64,000 bases of DNA. Origin: Pseudorhizobium banfieldiae (GTDB taxonomy: Bacteria; Pseudomonadota; Alphaproteobacteria; Rhizobiales; Rhizobiaceae). Positions 55,101-64,000 of this stretch are shown piece after piece; within the stretch, counting starts at the first letter, position 1, and each line of letters starts with the position of its first letter. The stretch covers positions 3,483,501 through 3,547,500 of the forward strand of contig NZ_FO082820.1 of the NCBI RefSeq assembly GCF_000967425.1, written 5' to 3'. The translations under genes were made by a program, and so were the position numbers. The notes under the pieces were generated by a model, which saw only the letters and a list, made by a program, of their open reading frames with translations, had not been told where the DNA came from and made no database searches.

Positions 55101-58100
55101 AGCTTACGCCCAGATGGCGCATCTGGACCTGGGTTCTCGTCCACGCCTGAACCAGCTCGTGAGCGAAGGCATCCGGATGGCGATAACGCTCTATCGCCTG
55201 ATCAAGTTCGTCGCGCTTCGGTGCGGCAATTGTCCAGAAGATCATGGTGATCTTCTTGCCGGCGGGGACTCGGACGACACGCCGAAGCGACATGATCGGA
55301 TCGAGAGTGAAGCCGTCGGTCCCCGAGAGGGCGGCGTCCCTGTCGAAGGCTGCGGCCTCTGCCAGGCTGCGGCCACGCCCGAGGAACTTGCGTCGGTCCG
55401 TTTCGAATTCGGTCGGCCGGGCCGAGCCGGCATTGTCGGCCGCCAGATGGGCAACCATCATGTCCGGATCGTTCGGGGTGCGCTTGTTTCGCCAGGCACG
55501 GATAACATCGCCGCGCTTGCCGATTTCGGTGCGTACGAACATTCGCGAGAACACGGGATGGGCGTTGTCGTCCTGTTCCATCGCCAGAACCGGTTCGAGA
55601 TAGGACGTGATCTCGATGAAGCGATCGTCATCACCCATGTTCAGCAATGTCACCCGGCGCCCTTCGGCGTCGTGTTCGCTGGCAACAATGCACTCCACCA
55701 CGCTTGTCAGGTCGCCGACGGTCTTGTGGAACTCCACCTTGTCGTCACCGAACATGGTCCGCGCAGTTTCACCTTCAGCGCGCCGGGGCTCGGCGGTCGT
55801 CGACCACCACTCGCCTGTCGCCGTATCGCGGAGGAAGATGAACTGGCCCCAGCGGTCCTCGGTAGGATCCGGCTTCCATCGCGAGACAACCTGTCCGTTC
55901 CAACGGGAAGCGCCGGAACCGGTCGCTGTCAGCATTACCGAGTAGTGGCCGTTGGAGAGGAGAGCGATCTCGCGATCCCGGAACGCCGGGTTCTCGATCG
56001 TACGGATCTCCGGCCGCAGCAGTTCTGACCGACCTCTGCCGGGTGTCTCCTCGTACTTCGCGCTCATCACCGGAACGTCGCGCGGGGCCTTTTCCTGCAG
56101 CAGGAGCTCCGCGGCCTCGATGACGGGATCGGCATGGAAGAGCTCGCGGAGATAGCCGTTGAAGACAACGTTCGCGACCGCAGCGATCGACATGCCATGG
56201 TGGTGTGCATAGTAGTTGTAGACGACAGCGCAGCGGGAACCGGCGGGCACGCGAGTAGGCGTGAAGTCTACGGCATCGTGGAAACCGTAGCGCCCAAGCG
56301 CTCCGAGCTTCTGGAGATTCTGGAGGTTGTCGATGGCGGCCAGCGGATCGTACTGGCTGGCCAAGATCGAGGCATAGGGTGCGATGACCGCGTTCTGCCC
56401 CAGCCCGCGCTTGAGGCCGAGCGTCGGAACCCCGAAGTTGGTGTACTGATAGTTCAGCAGGTGGTCGCGGGCGTTGAATGCTGCTTCCGATATGCCCCAT
56501 GGCGTGCCAAGCCGCCGTCCGTGAGCGATCTGTTCCCTCACGACGAGGTTGTTGGTCTGGTTGAGGATACCTCCTTGCCGTTCCTGCATGACGAGAGGCG
56601 GCATGAGGTATTCGAACATGGACCCGGACCAGGAGACGAGCGCGCCCTGGGCACCGATCGGCACCACCTGACGCCCAAGCCGATACCAATGCTCATTGGG
56701 CAAGTCACCCTTGGCAATCGCGAAGAGACTTGTGAGACGGCATTCGGATGCAAGCAGGTCGTAGCAGGCCTCATCCAGTTCGTTGCCGTCGAGCCGGTAA
56801 CCGATGGAGAGCAGTCGGCGGTCCTTCCGAAACAGGAAGGTGAAATCCATGCTGAAGGCGATGTCTCGCGCCCTGTCAGCGAGGGCGACGAGCCGCCTAC
56901 GCAGAGGCTCGATATTGGCGTGGTCAAAGACGCTGTCGGAAATATGCGCCTCGCAGACCTCAACCAATTCGTTCGACCAATAGAGCAGTTCCTCGCTCAG
57001 CGGGGACTGCGTTTCGTGGTGAAGGTTTGTCGCAAGCTTTTGGATGTCGCGCGCCAGCACGGCGAGATTGATGATCCGGATCGATGCAAATTCGTGCTCC
57101 CGCTTGACGGCTGCGAGGGCATTGCCGAAGCCATTCACCCGCTCCTCGATCCTGCGCCGCAACGGCCGAACGGTCTTTCGGTCGTCGGGTAGCGCCTTGA
57201 GCGCCAGCGACAGGATTCCCGCCACGTCGCCGACGCCGTCGAGGCTTGACTGCAGGTGCGCAGAGGGTGCTTCCCCCCAAGCCTTGCAGGCCGAGGAGAT
57301 CGCGATCAGGTGGCCGGCAAGATTGCCGCTATCGACTGAGGAAATGTACCTCGGTCCGAGTGGTGCAAGGCTGTCCGTATGATACCAGTTCACCAGGTGA
57401 CCGCGGTATTTCTCCATCTTCCCGACGGTCTCGATCGTTCGCTCAAGCCGCTCGATGGTCTCCGCGAAGCTGATCCATCCGAACTGGCGGGCGGATACGA
57501 CGGAAAGAAGATAGACGCCGATATTGGTGGGTGAGGTCCGGCGCGCAACGACCGGCTCCGGCCGCTCCTGGAAGTTGTCCGGCGGCAGGTGGTTCTCTTC
57601 TGCCGTCACGAAGGTATCGAAGTAACGCCAGGTGCGCCGGGAAATCTGCCGAAGTTCGGTGGCGACCTCGTCGGGAACGAACAGCCGATCTTCCGTCTCG
57701 GCGGACTGGCTGACATACCAGGCCACTAGCGGAGACAGTATCCACAGCATCGCGAAGGGCAGGCCGACGAGAAACGCGTTGTCGCCCGGGATCGCCGCGA
57801 AGATGATGCTAAAGACAGCAATCGTCGGCGCATGCCACATCTGCTTGTAATAGTCTAAAGGGCTGCCCTGGGCGCTGGACTGGATGCTTGCGGCAGTCTT
57901 CCATTCCAGCATGAGCTTGCGGCTGACGAACAGGCGATAGAGCGACCGGCCGATCGCGTCGGTCATCAGGCAGGCCGTATCGGCGATGAACACGACGCGG
58001 AGCGCCACCTGTGCATTGGCAGAACGGATCTCCGACCAGACGGAGTAGAAGTGGGCCCGCGGCACGATGTCCCGGCTTCTGGGCAGAAGGCCGGTGACGA

Positions 58101-60639
58101 GCGACAGCGTGGGCGCAACGAAGAGCAGGAAAATCAGGAATATCTGCCAGACAAGAGCGCCAAGGGGTTCGAAGAAGTACCAGCCAAGGACGGAAGCGAA
58201 AAACCAGGCGATCGGAGTCAGCGACCGGCGCAGGTTGTCGACCATCTTCCACCGGCCGAGCGCGGTGATCCCGCGGCTGGGATCGAGGATATAGGGCAGC
58301 AGCTGCCAGTCGCCCCGCGCCCAGCGATGCTGGCGGGACACCTCGACCTCATAGCGTGTCGGAAAATCCTCGACCAGTTCCACATCGGTGACGAGCGCGC
58401 AGCGGGCGAACGATCCTTCAAGAAGATCGTGACTGAGAACCGAGTTCTCGTCGATCCGACCTTTGATCGCCTGCTCGAACGCATCGATATGATAAAGACC
58501 CTTGCCTGTGAAAGTACCCTCTCCGGTGAGGTCCTGGTAGACGTCCGACACGGTGAAGACGTAAGGGTCCAGGCCGCGGCCAACGGAGAACACCCTCTGG
58601 AAGACGGATGCGTCCTTGCCCGTCGTCAGCGACGGCGTAACCCGCGGCTGAAGGATTCCATAACCTTCGATTACCCGACCAGAATCCGGATCGTGAACCG
58701 GCTGGTTGATCGGATGGTGCAGCTTGCCTGCCAGTTTGGTCACCGCATCGCGCATGAGCCGGGTGTCGGAATCCAGGGTCATCACGTATTGGACGCCATC
58801 CGGAATCACATTTGCGCCCGGCAGGAAGCTCGTGTCCTTGTCTCCTCGCAGGAGGAGGTTGAGTTCATGAAGCTTGCCGCGCTTCCGCTCCCAACCCATC
58901 CATACACCTTCGCTTGGGTTGAACAGCCGGCGCCGGTGGAGAAGGTAGAAGCGCGTCCGACCGTCGAAGGCATATCTGCGCGCGAGGTTGGCGACTTCCC
59001 GCTTTGCGTATTCGAGAATTTCGAGATCTTCTGGCGATTCCTCGACCTGGCCGTCCTTCCAGTCGCTCACCAGCGCGAAATAGATTTCGCCGCGCGGGTT
59101 CGCGAGATAATGGACCTCAAGGTTCCGGACCAGTTCATCCACCGTGTCCCGGTTCGTGAGCATGCACGGTACGGCGAGCAGTGTGCGGGCGTCCTCGGGA
59201 ATACCGTCCTTGAATTCATACCCGACGAGGCGCGCCGGTCTCACGAAATAGGTGACCAGCGTGTTGAAGAGGCCCGTCGCTCCTTCCGATGCCGGCAGCG
59301 CAAACATCACGAGGAAGAGCGCAAGCAGCGGCCCCGGCATACCGGCTTCGGCGAGGAACCAGCCGACGACGATCATCGCCAGAAGCGTCAGCGCGACAAC
59401 CGGAATGGCAACAGCCAGCCAATGTAGCCGCCGAACCTGGCGGATGGTGCGCTGCAGGAGCGGAGGGTTGTAACCCACTTCCGCCTCTAGCCGCCTGCGG
59501 CGGCGTCCGACGAGGAAGGCGCCGATATTGCGCTCACCTGCATCTGCACCGCTGCGCTCGGCCTCGGCTGCAAGCTCGACGGCCGCCCGTGCCACCTCGA
59601 TCTCGGTCCTGGGGGACCGGCGCGCCAACTGCTCCACCCGGTTGCGGTAACTGTTGCGCGAGCCGAAATCGAGAGCCTCGTAATCGGACCTCTCGCGGAA
59701 GATCCGATCCACATGCGAGACGTCCTCGAACCAGACGCTCCACTCGGTGTCATCGATCTCGCGCAGGCTCTTGATGATGTTGCCCATCGTGACGTTGCCG
59801 GAGGCAAGGCGGTTGTGCTCCGCCATCATGACCTCTTCGGCATCCGTGCCGGCCTGCTGGAGCCGCTCGTCGAGCCACGACACCGCAAAACTGGATGTCT
59901 GCGAGGCGTTGCGAAGCCGGTAGAAGAACTGCGTCGCAAAGGTATGGTCCGCAGCGAAGGGCTCCATGTCCTTCAGGACACCGGCGCTGGCACCTTCGTC
60001 GTTCAGCCGGATGATGCGGTCTGCCAGTTCGTTCGCCCTGATCCGCATGCGCCGGGACTTGTCCACACGCACCGCGATCCGCCGGAGGTTTTCGATGAGC
60101 ACGAAGCGAAGAATGGAAGGCAGCGCCCAGAGTTCACCGATTTCGAGCGGCTCCGTTTCCTGGAAGCCTTCGACGAGCGAAGCCAGCGACTCCTTCGAGA
60201 CTGTGCTGTGGGTATGCGCCACATAGAGCCAAGCGAGCGCCATGACCCGCGGCATGCTGTGACCGCCGACGGTTACCCGGGGAAGCTGGCGATAGAACCT
60301 CCGTGGGAAGTCGCGACGAACCTCCTGGATCGCCTCTTCCACGATATAGTGATTGTCGATCAGCCATTCGGCCGCCGGCGTGATAGCCGCTCCCGCATCG
60401 ACGTCGGCGGCGATCGTCCGGTAGATGCGAAGAATGTCCTTCTCATTGGAGCGATGGCGACCGTAGAATTCGAAGGGTGCGAACTCCGGAAGGCGCTGCA
60501 GCCCGTCACGGCCGAATACCTGCCCCAGATCCCGCAATTCCTCGTTCTTCATGTACGCCGCACGGATCGTGTCGTTATGATCGACATGCTTGACGTCGGT
60601 ATCGCGGGGGGAGGCTGACGGAGTGCTGTGAAAAGACAT
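52132..60639 (-). CDS. ndvB: Cyclic beta-1,2-glucan synthase
   Basis: A 2835-residue inner membrane enzyme, close to the normal length, that initiates, elongates and cyclises beta-1,2-glucan from UDP-glucose. Membrane segments lie at about 410-480 and 820-1000. Between them is the GT84 glycosyltransferase domain, with MTLDSDTRLM near residue 625 and the RQHRWARGDWQLL (QxxRW-type) motif near 773. The C-terminal half carries GH94-type phosphorylase modules with GGDWNDGMNRVG near 2520, which set ring size. Start ATG 60639 (MSFHSTPSASPRD). Required for osmoadaptation and for symbiosis or virulence in relatives. Confidence 0.97.
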   Translation of the reverse strand: MSFHSTPSASPRDTDVKHVDHNDTIRAAYMKNEELRDLGQVFGRDGLQRLPEFAPFEFYGRHRSNEKDILRIYRTIAADVDAGAAITPAAEWLIDNHYIVEEAIQEVRRDFPRRFYRQLPRVTVGGHSMPRVMALAWLYVAHTHSTVSKESLASLVEGFQETEPLEIGELWALPSILRFVLIENLRRIAVRVDKSRRMRIRANELADRIIRLNDEGASAGVLKDMEPFAADHTFATQFFYRLRNASQTSSFAVSWLDERLQQAGTDAEEVMMAEHNRLASGNVTMGNIIKSLREIDDTEWSVWFEDVSHVDRIFRERSDYEALDFGSRNSYRNRVEQLARRSPRTEIEVARAAVELAAEAERSGADAGERNIGAFLVGRRRRRLEAEVGYNPPLLQRTIRQVRRLHWLAVAIPVVALTLLAMIVVGWFLAEAGMPGPLLALFLVMFALPASEGATGLFNTLVTYFVRPARLVGYEFKDGIPEDARTLLAVPCMLTNRDTVDELVRNLEVHYLANPRGEIYFALVSDWKDGQVEESPEDLEILEYAKREVANLARRYAFDGRTRFYLLHRRRLFNPSEGVWMGWERKRGKLHELNLLLRGDKDTSFLPGANVIPDGVQYVMTLDSDTRLMRDAVTKLAGKLHHPINQPVHDPDSGRVIEGYGILQPRVTPSLTTGKDASVFQRVFSVGRGLDPYVFTVSDVYQDLTGEGTFTGKGLYHIDAFEQAIKGRIDENSVLSHDLLEGSFARCALVTDVELVEDFPTRYEVEVSRQHRWARGDWQLLPYILDPSRGITALGRWKMVDNLRRSLTPIAWFFASVLGWYFFEPLGALVWQIFLIFLLFVAPTLSLVTGLLPRSRDIVPRAHFYSVWSEIRSANAQVALRVVFIADTACLMTDAIGRSLYRLFVSRKLMLEWKTAASIQSSAQGSPLDYYKQMWHAPTIAVFSIIFAAIPGDNAFLVGLPFAMLWILSPLVAWYVSQSAETEDRLFVPDEVATELRQISRRTWRYFDTFVTAEENHLPPDNFQERPEPVVARRTSPTNIGVYLLSVVSARQFGWISFAETIERLERTIETVGKMEKYRGHLVNWYHTDSLAPLGPRYISSVDSGNLAGHLIAISSACKAWGEAPSAHLQSSLDGVGDVAGILSLALKALPDDRKTVRPLRRRIEERVNGFGNALAAVKREHEFASIRIINLAVLARDIQKLATNLHHETQSPLSEELLYWSNELVEVCEAHISDSVFDHANIEPLRRRLVALADRARDIAFSMDFTFLFRKDRRLLSIGYRLDGNELDEACYDLLASECRLTSLFAIAKGDLPNEHWYRLGRQVVPIGAQGALVSWSGSMFEYLMPPLVMQERQGGILNQTNNLVVREQIAHGRRLGTPWGISEAAFNARDHLLNYQYTNFGVPTLGLKRGLGQNAVIAPYASILASQYDPLAAIDNLQNLQKLGALGRYGFHDAVDFTPTRVPAGSRCAVVYNYYAHHHGMSIAAVANVVFNGYLRELFHADPVIEAAELLLQEKAPRDVPVMSAKYEETPGRGRSELLRPEIRTIENPAFRDREIALLSNGHYSVMLTATGSGASRWNGQVVSRWKPDPTEDRWGQFIFLRDTATGEWWSTTAEPRRAEGETARTMFGDDKVEFHKTVGDLTSVVECIVASEHDAEGRRVTLLNMGDDDRFIEITSYLEPVLAMEQDDNAHPVFSRMFVRTEIGKRGDVIRAWRNKRTPNDPDMMVAHLAADNAGSARPTEFETDRRKFLGRGRSLAEAAAFDRDAALSGTDGFTLDPIMSLRRVVRVPAGKKITMIFWTIAAPKRDELDQAIERYRHPDAFAHELVQAWTRTQVQMRHLGVSSQQAAGFQHLARYLIYSDMHLRSDQETLLSGLQPQSALWPMAISGDHPIFVLRINDDMDVGVAKEALSAQEYLRSRGVVADLVIINEQASSYAQEMQHALESMSEGLRRASQAESGRDHVFVLRRDLMDEGTFDAIISAARIVLHARNGKLIDQINRAVSLFSTPADATTYQRPLVSAHDPLTASGSALSEGLDFWNGFGGFDKDGSEYVVRLRGGQNTPQPWINVVANERFGFHVATEGGGYTWSQNSRDYQLTAWTNDPVVNRPSEAFYVLDRDSRAVISPFAALARQSDTVFEARHGLGYSSFSTREEGLKITLTQTVDQRRPVKISSLSVRNEGSTPRELRVFAYAEWLLGNSSARTMPYVVTSNDPETGALLATNRFNTAYRRHAFLGANTELSSFTTSRRDFIGRFGSIAYPAALASLEDLNGSVGIDGDPCAAVACEVTLAPGEEKEIAFYLGDAETAEEAIALLREIRTENPGQILDATRRHWRDLTGRLSVATPDKAFDALVNHWLPYQALACRITARSAFYQASGAYGFRDQLQDTLAFLAQQPSLAREQILAAGSRQFPEGDVQHWWLPQGGAGVRTRIADDVVWLAYAANEYMRVTGDDTILDEELPFIEGPILDERQHDSFFEPGASSQTATLYEHAARALDLAVSRTGEHGLPLILGGDWNDGMNRVGIGGKGSSVWLGWFLLGTLTEFAVHAAKRGDLSREELWKEHAARLKEALETAGWDGAYYRRGYFDDGSPLGSAQNTECRIDSLSQSWSVLSGAGDPERSAQAMDAVLSELVDDNTGIIRLFTPPFAEAAVDPGYIKAYPPGVRENGGQYTHAAAWVVLALIRLGRTDEAWRCFNLLNPINHTRDAEAAEQYRVEPYVVAADVYGAGDLAGRGGWTWYTGSAGWLYRVAVEGFLGIRREAERLVVRPTIPADWLGYSAEIMVDGVRYNVVVERREEGLSVSVNGIQVDGDQGILLSEVSSRRMREQVIA

Positions 60640-60956
60640 GGTTCTTCTGTCTACGCTTCGATCTGGAGCCGTGGGGCACATGCCTGCAGGACAAGCCGTT
60701 CATCGTCGTGCCGATCAAGGCACCCTGGTGACCAGAAAGTCTCCGAGACCGGGGAAAATAGAGGGGAGTCTGGATTTTGCAAACAGCGTCTGCCTGAGGA
60801 GGGAATCGTGCAGTTCGCGCTTAACCCGCGCAGGCTGAACGCAAGCTGAATGACGGCCACCGCGCGTGTCTGGGCTTTCCTTGCGTATGCGCCATGCTAT
60901 GGGTGCCCCCGCGGCTCCGACAGACTCTCAACTTTACCACGAAGGCAAGTAGAAAC
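60640..60956. other. Divergent promoter region ndvB / M20 amidohydrolase
   Basis: This 317-base gap lies between two divergent genes and must carry both promoters. I see no EcfG, CtrA or sigma-54 motif and no strong hairpin. Two short in-frame stretches on the plus strand have no recognisable protein features. Confidence 0.4.
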
Positions 60957-62129
60957 ATGACGATTCATATCCCGAACGACATGCCGGAGTTGGTGGCAAT
61001 CCGGCATCATCTCCACCAGCATCCGGAACTCGGCCTATCGGAATACGGAACGTCAGAATACCTTACCGGCATGTTATCCACCCTCGGATATGAGGTGACG
61101 CGGGGGCTCGCGAAGACGGGACTGGTGGCAACGCTCCGGAACGGCACGAGCAACCGTTCGCTCGGCATTCGCGCCGATATCGATGCCCTGCCGATCCTGG
61201 AGGAGACGGGGGCAGCACATGCCAGCAAGACCGATGGCCTGATGCACGCGTGCGGGCATGACGGCCATATGACCATGCTGCTGGGCGCTGCCCGGCTTCT
61301 CGCCGAAAGACGCAATTTCGATGGAACGATCCACCTGATCTTCCAGCCGGCAGAAGAGAATTTTGGCGGCGCCCGGCTGATGATCGAGGACGGGCTGTTC
61401 GCGCGCTTTCCGTGCGATGCCGTCTTTGCGCTCCACAACGATCCGGCCCTTCCATTCGGAGAAGTCCATCTGCGGGAAGGGCCGATCATGGCGGCGGTCG
61501 ACGAGTGCCGCATCGTTGTCAACGGCCGGGGTGGCCACGGTGCCGAGCCCCAGGAAACGGCCGACCCGATCATTGCCGGCGCAAGCATCATCATGGCGCT
61601 GCAGACCGTCGTATCACGCAACCTGCATCCGCTCGATCCCGTCGTCGTCACGGTCGGCGCCTTTCATGCCGGACAGGCGAGCAATGTCATTCCGGAACGG
61701 GCCGAAATGCTGCTGACCATCCGGTCCTTCGATCCCAAGGTCCGTGACCTGCTCGAGGCGCGCATTCGTGCGGTGGCGGAGGGACAGGCGGCGAGCTACG
61801 GCATGTCGGTCAGCATCGAATACGAGCGCGGCTACGAGCCGACCGTCAACCACGCTGCGGAGACGGAGTTCGCCCGGCAGGTGGCCAGGCGCGTGGTCGG
61901 CCCGGCGAAGGTGCACGATGTCCCGCGCCCGATGATGGGAAGCGAGGATTTTGCCTACATGCTGGCCGAAAGGCCCGGCAGCTACTTCTTCCTGGGCACG
62001 AGGCGGACGGAGAAGGACCCGCCGCTTCATCATCCGCGGTACGATTTCAATGACGACGTCCTGCCGATTGGCGCGGCCCTGTGGGTCGAGCTCGCGGAGA
62101 GCTGGCTGCCAGCGAGCAACGGAGCCTAA
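60957..62129 (+). CDS. M20 family amidohydrolase (hippurate hydrolase-like)
   Basis: A 390-residue metallo-hydrolase of the M20D group (hippuricase, N-acyl amino acid hydrolase, IAA-amino acid hydrolase). Metal-binding motifs: RADIDALPILEETG, HACGHDGHMTMLLGAARLL, FQPAEENFGGARLMIEDG (catalytic Glu), ALHNDPALPFG and the late MMGSEDFAYML (metal His/Glu). Such enzymes release amino acids from N-acyl conjugates; the actual substrate is not clear. The ATG at 60957 gives MTIHIPNDMPELVAIRHHLH. It converges on the dehydratase gene. Confidence 0.93.
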   Translation: MTIHIPNDMPELVAIRHHLHQHPELGLSEYGTSEYLTGMLSTLGYEVTRGLAKTGLVATLRNGTSNRSLGIRADIDALPILEETGAAHASKTDGLMHACGHDGHMTMLLGAARLLAERRNFDGTIHLIFQPAEENFGGARLMIEDGLFARFPCDAVFALHNDPALPFGEVHLREGPIMAAVDECRIVVNGRGGHGAEPQETADPIIAGASIIMALQTVVSRNLHPLDPVVVTVGAFHAGQASNVIPERAEMLLTIRSFDPKVRDLLEARIRAVAEGQAASYGMSVSIEYERGYEPTVNHAAETEFARQVARRVVGPAKVHDVPRPMMGSEDFAYMLAERPGSYFFLGTRRTEKDPPLHHPRYDFNDDVLPIGAALWVELAESWLPASNGA

Positions 62130-62143
62130 GCAGACAGGGGCGT

Positions 62144-63115
62144 TCAACCGAACCGCTTGAGGGCCGCGTCGAAGACATCGTTGTCGATGTTGCCTCCTGA
62201 GGCGATGACGATGACCGTATCGCCAAGCGTTTCGCCATGAAACAGAGCGGCGGCGAGCGCCACGGCACCGCCGGGCTCGACCGCGATCTTCAGACGGCTG
62301 AACGCAAGCACGACCGCCTGAAGCGCCTCGTCATCGCTGACGGCGATGCCCGGTCCGGCAAGCCGCGACAGGATCGGAAACGTGAGGTTGCCCGGCTGGG
62401 GGGTGACGATCGCGTCGCAGATGGAGCCGGTCTGGCTGGCATTCCGCTGGATGGTCCCCGCGTCCAGCGAGCGCGCAAAATCGTCGAAGCCGAGGGGCTC
62501 ACACGTCTGGACCCGAAGAGCGGGCGCCTTCGCTTCAAGCGCAAGCGCGACGCCGGACGCCAAGCCACCGCCGCCGGTTGGAACGAGCACATCTGCCGTC
62601 TCGATGCCCTCTTCCCTTGCCTGCTCCGCGATCTCCAGGCCAGTTGTTCCCTGTCCCGCGATGACCAGCGGCTCGTCAAAGGGGCGGATCAGCGTCAGGT
62701 TGCGTTCACTGGAAAGCCTGGCGCCGATGGCATCCCGATCCTCCGTTGCCCGATCATAGAGCACGACCTCGGCACCGAAGGCCTTGGTATTGGCGATCTT
62801 GATGCGCGGGGCGTCCGACGGCATGACAATGACGCTGGGGATATTGTGAAGTTTCGCCGCAAGAGCCACGCCCTGCGCGTGATTACCGGACGAGAATGCG
62901 ATCACACCCTTTTCTCGAACCTCGGGCGACAAGGCCGAGATGGCGGACCATGCGCCCCGGAACTTGAAGGATCCGGTGTGCTGCAGGCATTCGGGCTTCA
63001 CAAAGATCCGTCGCCCGGCAATCTCATCGAGGAAGGGCGAGGAAAGGAGCGGCGTGCGCCGCACCCGACCGGCAAGACGGTCGCGTGCGGCCTCGATCAT
63101 CTGGATACTTGTCAT
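62144..63115 (-). CDS. Threonine/serine dehydratase-like PLP enzyme
   Basis: A 323-residue fold-type II PLP enzyme. The cofactor lysine is Lys51 in HTGSFKFRGAWSAI, the phosphate-binding glycine loop is VPTGGGGLASGVAL, and IAFSSGNHAQGVALAA is the Asn-loop. It lacks the C-terminal regulatory ACT domain, so it is a catabolic or broad-range type (threonine/serine or hydroxyaspartate ammonia-lyase). It shares the strand with the aldehyde dehydrogenase gene, 39 bases downstream of it, and could act in the same catabolic route. Confidence 0.9.
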   Translation of the reverse strand: MTSIQMIEAARDRLAGRVRRTPLLSSPFLDEIAGRRIFVKPECLQHTGSFKFRGAWSAISALSPEVREKGVIAFSSGNHAQGVALAAKLHNIPSVIVMPSDAPRIKIANTKAFGAEVVLYDRATEDRDAIGARLSSERNLTLIRPFDEPLVIAGQGTTGLEIAEQAREEGIETADVLVPTGGGGLASGVALALEAKAPALRVQTCEPLGFDDFARSLDAGTIQRNASQTGSICDAIVTPQPGNLTFPILSRLAGPGIAVSDDEALQAVVLAFSRLKIAVEPGGAVALAAALFHGETLGDTVIVIASGGNIDNDVFDAALKRFG

Positions 63116-63154
63116 GTTGGACCCTGTTGAGGCGCCGATAGCCGGCGCCCTTGA

Positions 63155-64000
63155 TCAGGGCAACGTATAGGCAGTTTTCACCACAGTGAAGAACTCGGCT
63201 GCGTATTTCCCCTGCTCGCGCGGACCGAAGGAAGACGCCTTGCGACCGCCGAACGGCACATGGAAATCGACGCCTGCTGTCGGAAGGTTGACCATGACCA
63301 TGCCGGCCTCGGAGTTGCGCTTGAAATGCGTCGCATACTTGAGGCTGGTGGTGGCGATGCCCGCCGACAGGCCGAAGGGCGTATCGTTGGCAACAGCGAG
63401 AGCTTCGTCGTAATCCTTCACCCGGATGACGCTCGCGACCGGACCGAAGATCTCCTCACGCGAAATTCGCATCTGGTTCGTCGCTTCCGTGAAAAGCGTC
63501 GGCTGCAGGTAGAAGCCAGGGGTTTCGCGCTCGATGCGCTCGCCGCCGAACTCTAGCTTGGCGCCTTCCTTCTTGCCGATCTCGATATAGTCCATGTCCT
63601 GCTGGAGCTGCTTCTCGTCCACGACCGGGCCGATATGCGTTCCCTGCTTGAGAGCATTGTCGACGTTGAGCGCCTTCAGCTTATCCGTCAGCGCCGCCAC
63701 GAACCTGTCATGGATGCCTTCGGTCACGATGATGCGCGACGAAGCGGTGCAGCGCTGACCGGTAGAGAAGAAGCCGGAATTGGCTGCCGCTTCCACGGCG
63801 ACCTTGAGATCGGCATCGTCCAGAACCACCATCGGGTTCTTGCCGCCCATTTCCAGCTGGAACTTACGGTTATGCTCGATGGACGCGAGCGCCACGCGCT
63901 TGCCCGTCCCGGTGGAGCCGGTGAATGTGATGCCGGCAAGATCCGGGCTGTCCAGCATGGCCTGGCCGACGACGGAGCCGCGGCCCATCACTAGGTTCAG
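63155..64000 (-). CDS. NAD(P)-dependent aldehyde dehydrogenase (5' end outside window)
   Basis: The C-terminal part (282 residues) of an aldehyde dehydrogenase; the frame stays open to the right edge (NLVMGRGSVVGQ). The cofactor loop is GITFTGSTGTGKRVA, the general base Glu in KFQLEMGGKNPMVVLDDADL, and the nucleophilic Cys in NSGFFSTGQRCTASSRIIV. EEIFGPVASVIRVKDYDEAL and the C-terminal GGRKASSFGPREQG are typical of the alpha-ketoglutaric semialdehyde dehydrogenase group, but the substrate is not certain. It is followed by the dehydratase on the same strand. Confidence 0.9.
   Translation of the reverse strand: MNLVMGRGSVVGQAMLDSPDLAGITFTGSTGTGKRVALASIEHNRKFQLEMGGKNPMVVLDDADLKVAVEAAANSGFFSTGQRCTASSRIIVTEGIHDRFVAALTDKLKALNVDNALKQGTHIGPVVDEKQLQQDMDYIEIGKKEGAKLEFGGERIERETPGFYLQPTLFTEATNQMRISREEIFGPVASVIRVKDYDEALAVANDTPFGLSAGIATTSLKYATHFKRNSEAGMVMVNLPTAGVDFHVPFGGRKASSFGPREQGKYAAEFFTVVKTAYTLP

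Noticed and set aside
58051..59427. 458-codon plus-strand frame inside ndvB
   Set aside because: Antisense of the GT84 region; no motifs of its own.

Overview
The window is a GC-rich, gene-dense stretch of chromosome from an alphaproteobacterium, almost certainly a member of the Rhizobiaceae. The evidence is a cyclic beta-1,2-glucan synthase and exporter pair (ndvB/ndvA, called chvB/chvA in Agrobacterium), an RpoH2-type heat-shock sigma factor, a SAM-II riboswitch on metA, a one-polypeptide pyruvate carboxylase, polyhydroxybutyrate genes with phaR, and promoter motifs of the EcfG, CtrA and sigma-54/NtrC type. I see no phage, transposon, CRISPR array or secretion island. It reads as housekeeping chromosome with some well-preserved regulatory elements.

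Layout. 1-9 kb: end of a DoxX protein, leuC, a SixA-like phosphatase, an L,D-transpeptidase, a response regulator with a cyclic-nucleotide-binding partner, xthA, lolA and ftsK (with a CtrA-type box upstream). 9-16 kb: amtB and glnK behind a sigma-54-like promoter, tesB, a UbiH-type hydroxylase, then thioredoxin-TPR, Lon-substrate-binding and Trm112 genes, and prolyl-tRNA deacylase. 16-21 kb: tRNA-Gly, galM, and a MoxR ATPase / SAM-II-metA / VWA-protein run. 20.7-27.4 kb: thiN, an Uup-type ABC-F protein, an EcfG-promoted single-domain response regulator, and a TPP riboswitch with thiBPQ. 27.5-35 kb: an M48 lipoprotein protease, rpoH2, and a helicase-S4-fdxA-carD run. 35-39 kb: a stress-type small-protein operon, phbA/phbB and phaR, rpmF. 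39-49 kb: GST, mtgA, ispA, a LysE exporter, an OmpA-like lipoprotein, ispG, an MFS transporter and pyc. 49-64 kb: a solo LuxR regulator, convergent ndvA and ndvB (the latter 8.5 kb), an M20 amidohydrolase, a PLP-dependent dehydratase and an aldehyde dehydrogenase cut by the window edge.

How the parts fit together. Nitrogen sensing (glnK-amtB), thiamine uptake and activation (thiBPQ, thiN, TPP riboswitch), methionine synthesis (SAM-II, metA), carbon storage (phbAB, phaR, pyc) and envelope adaptation (ndvA/B, lolA, mtgA, L,D-transpeptidase, M48 protease) lie side by side. Regulatory motifs for general stress (EcfG), cell cycle (CtrA) and nitrogen (RpoN) can be read directly.

The best leads for something under-described are: metA with its riboswitch and attenuator inserted between a MoxR ATPase and its probable VWA partner, with metA and vwa placed for translational coupling; the EcfG-like promoters before a tiny hydrophobic protein and a glycine-zipper lipoprotein; a ribosome-site hairpin in front of xthA; and an inverted repeat in the luxR/ndvA intergenic region.
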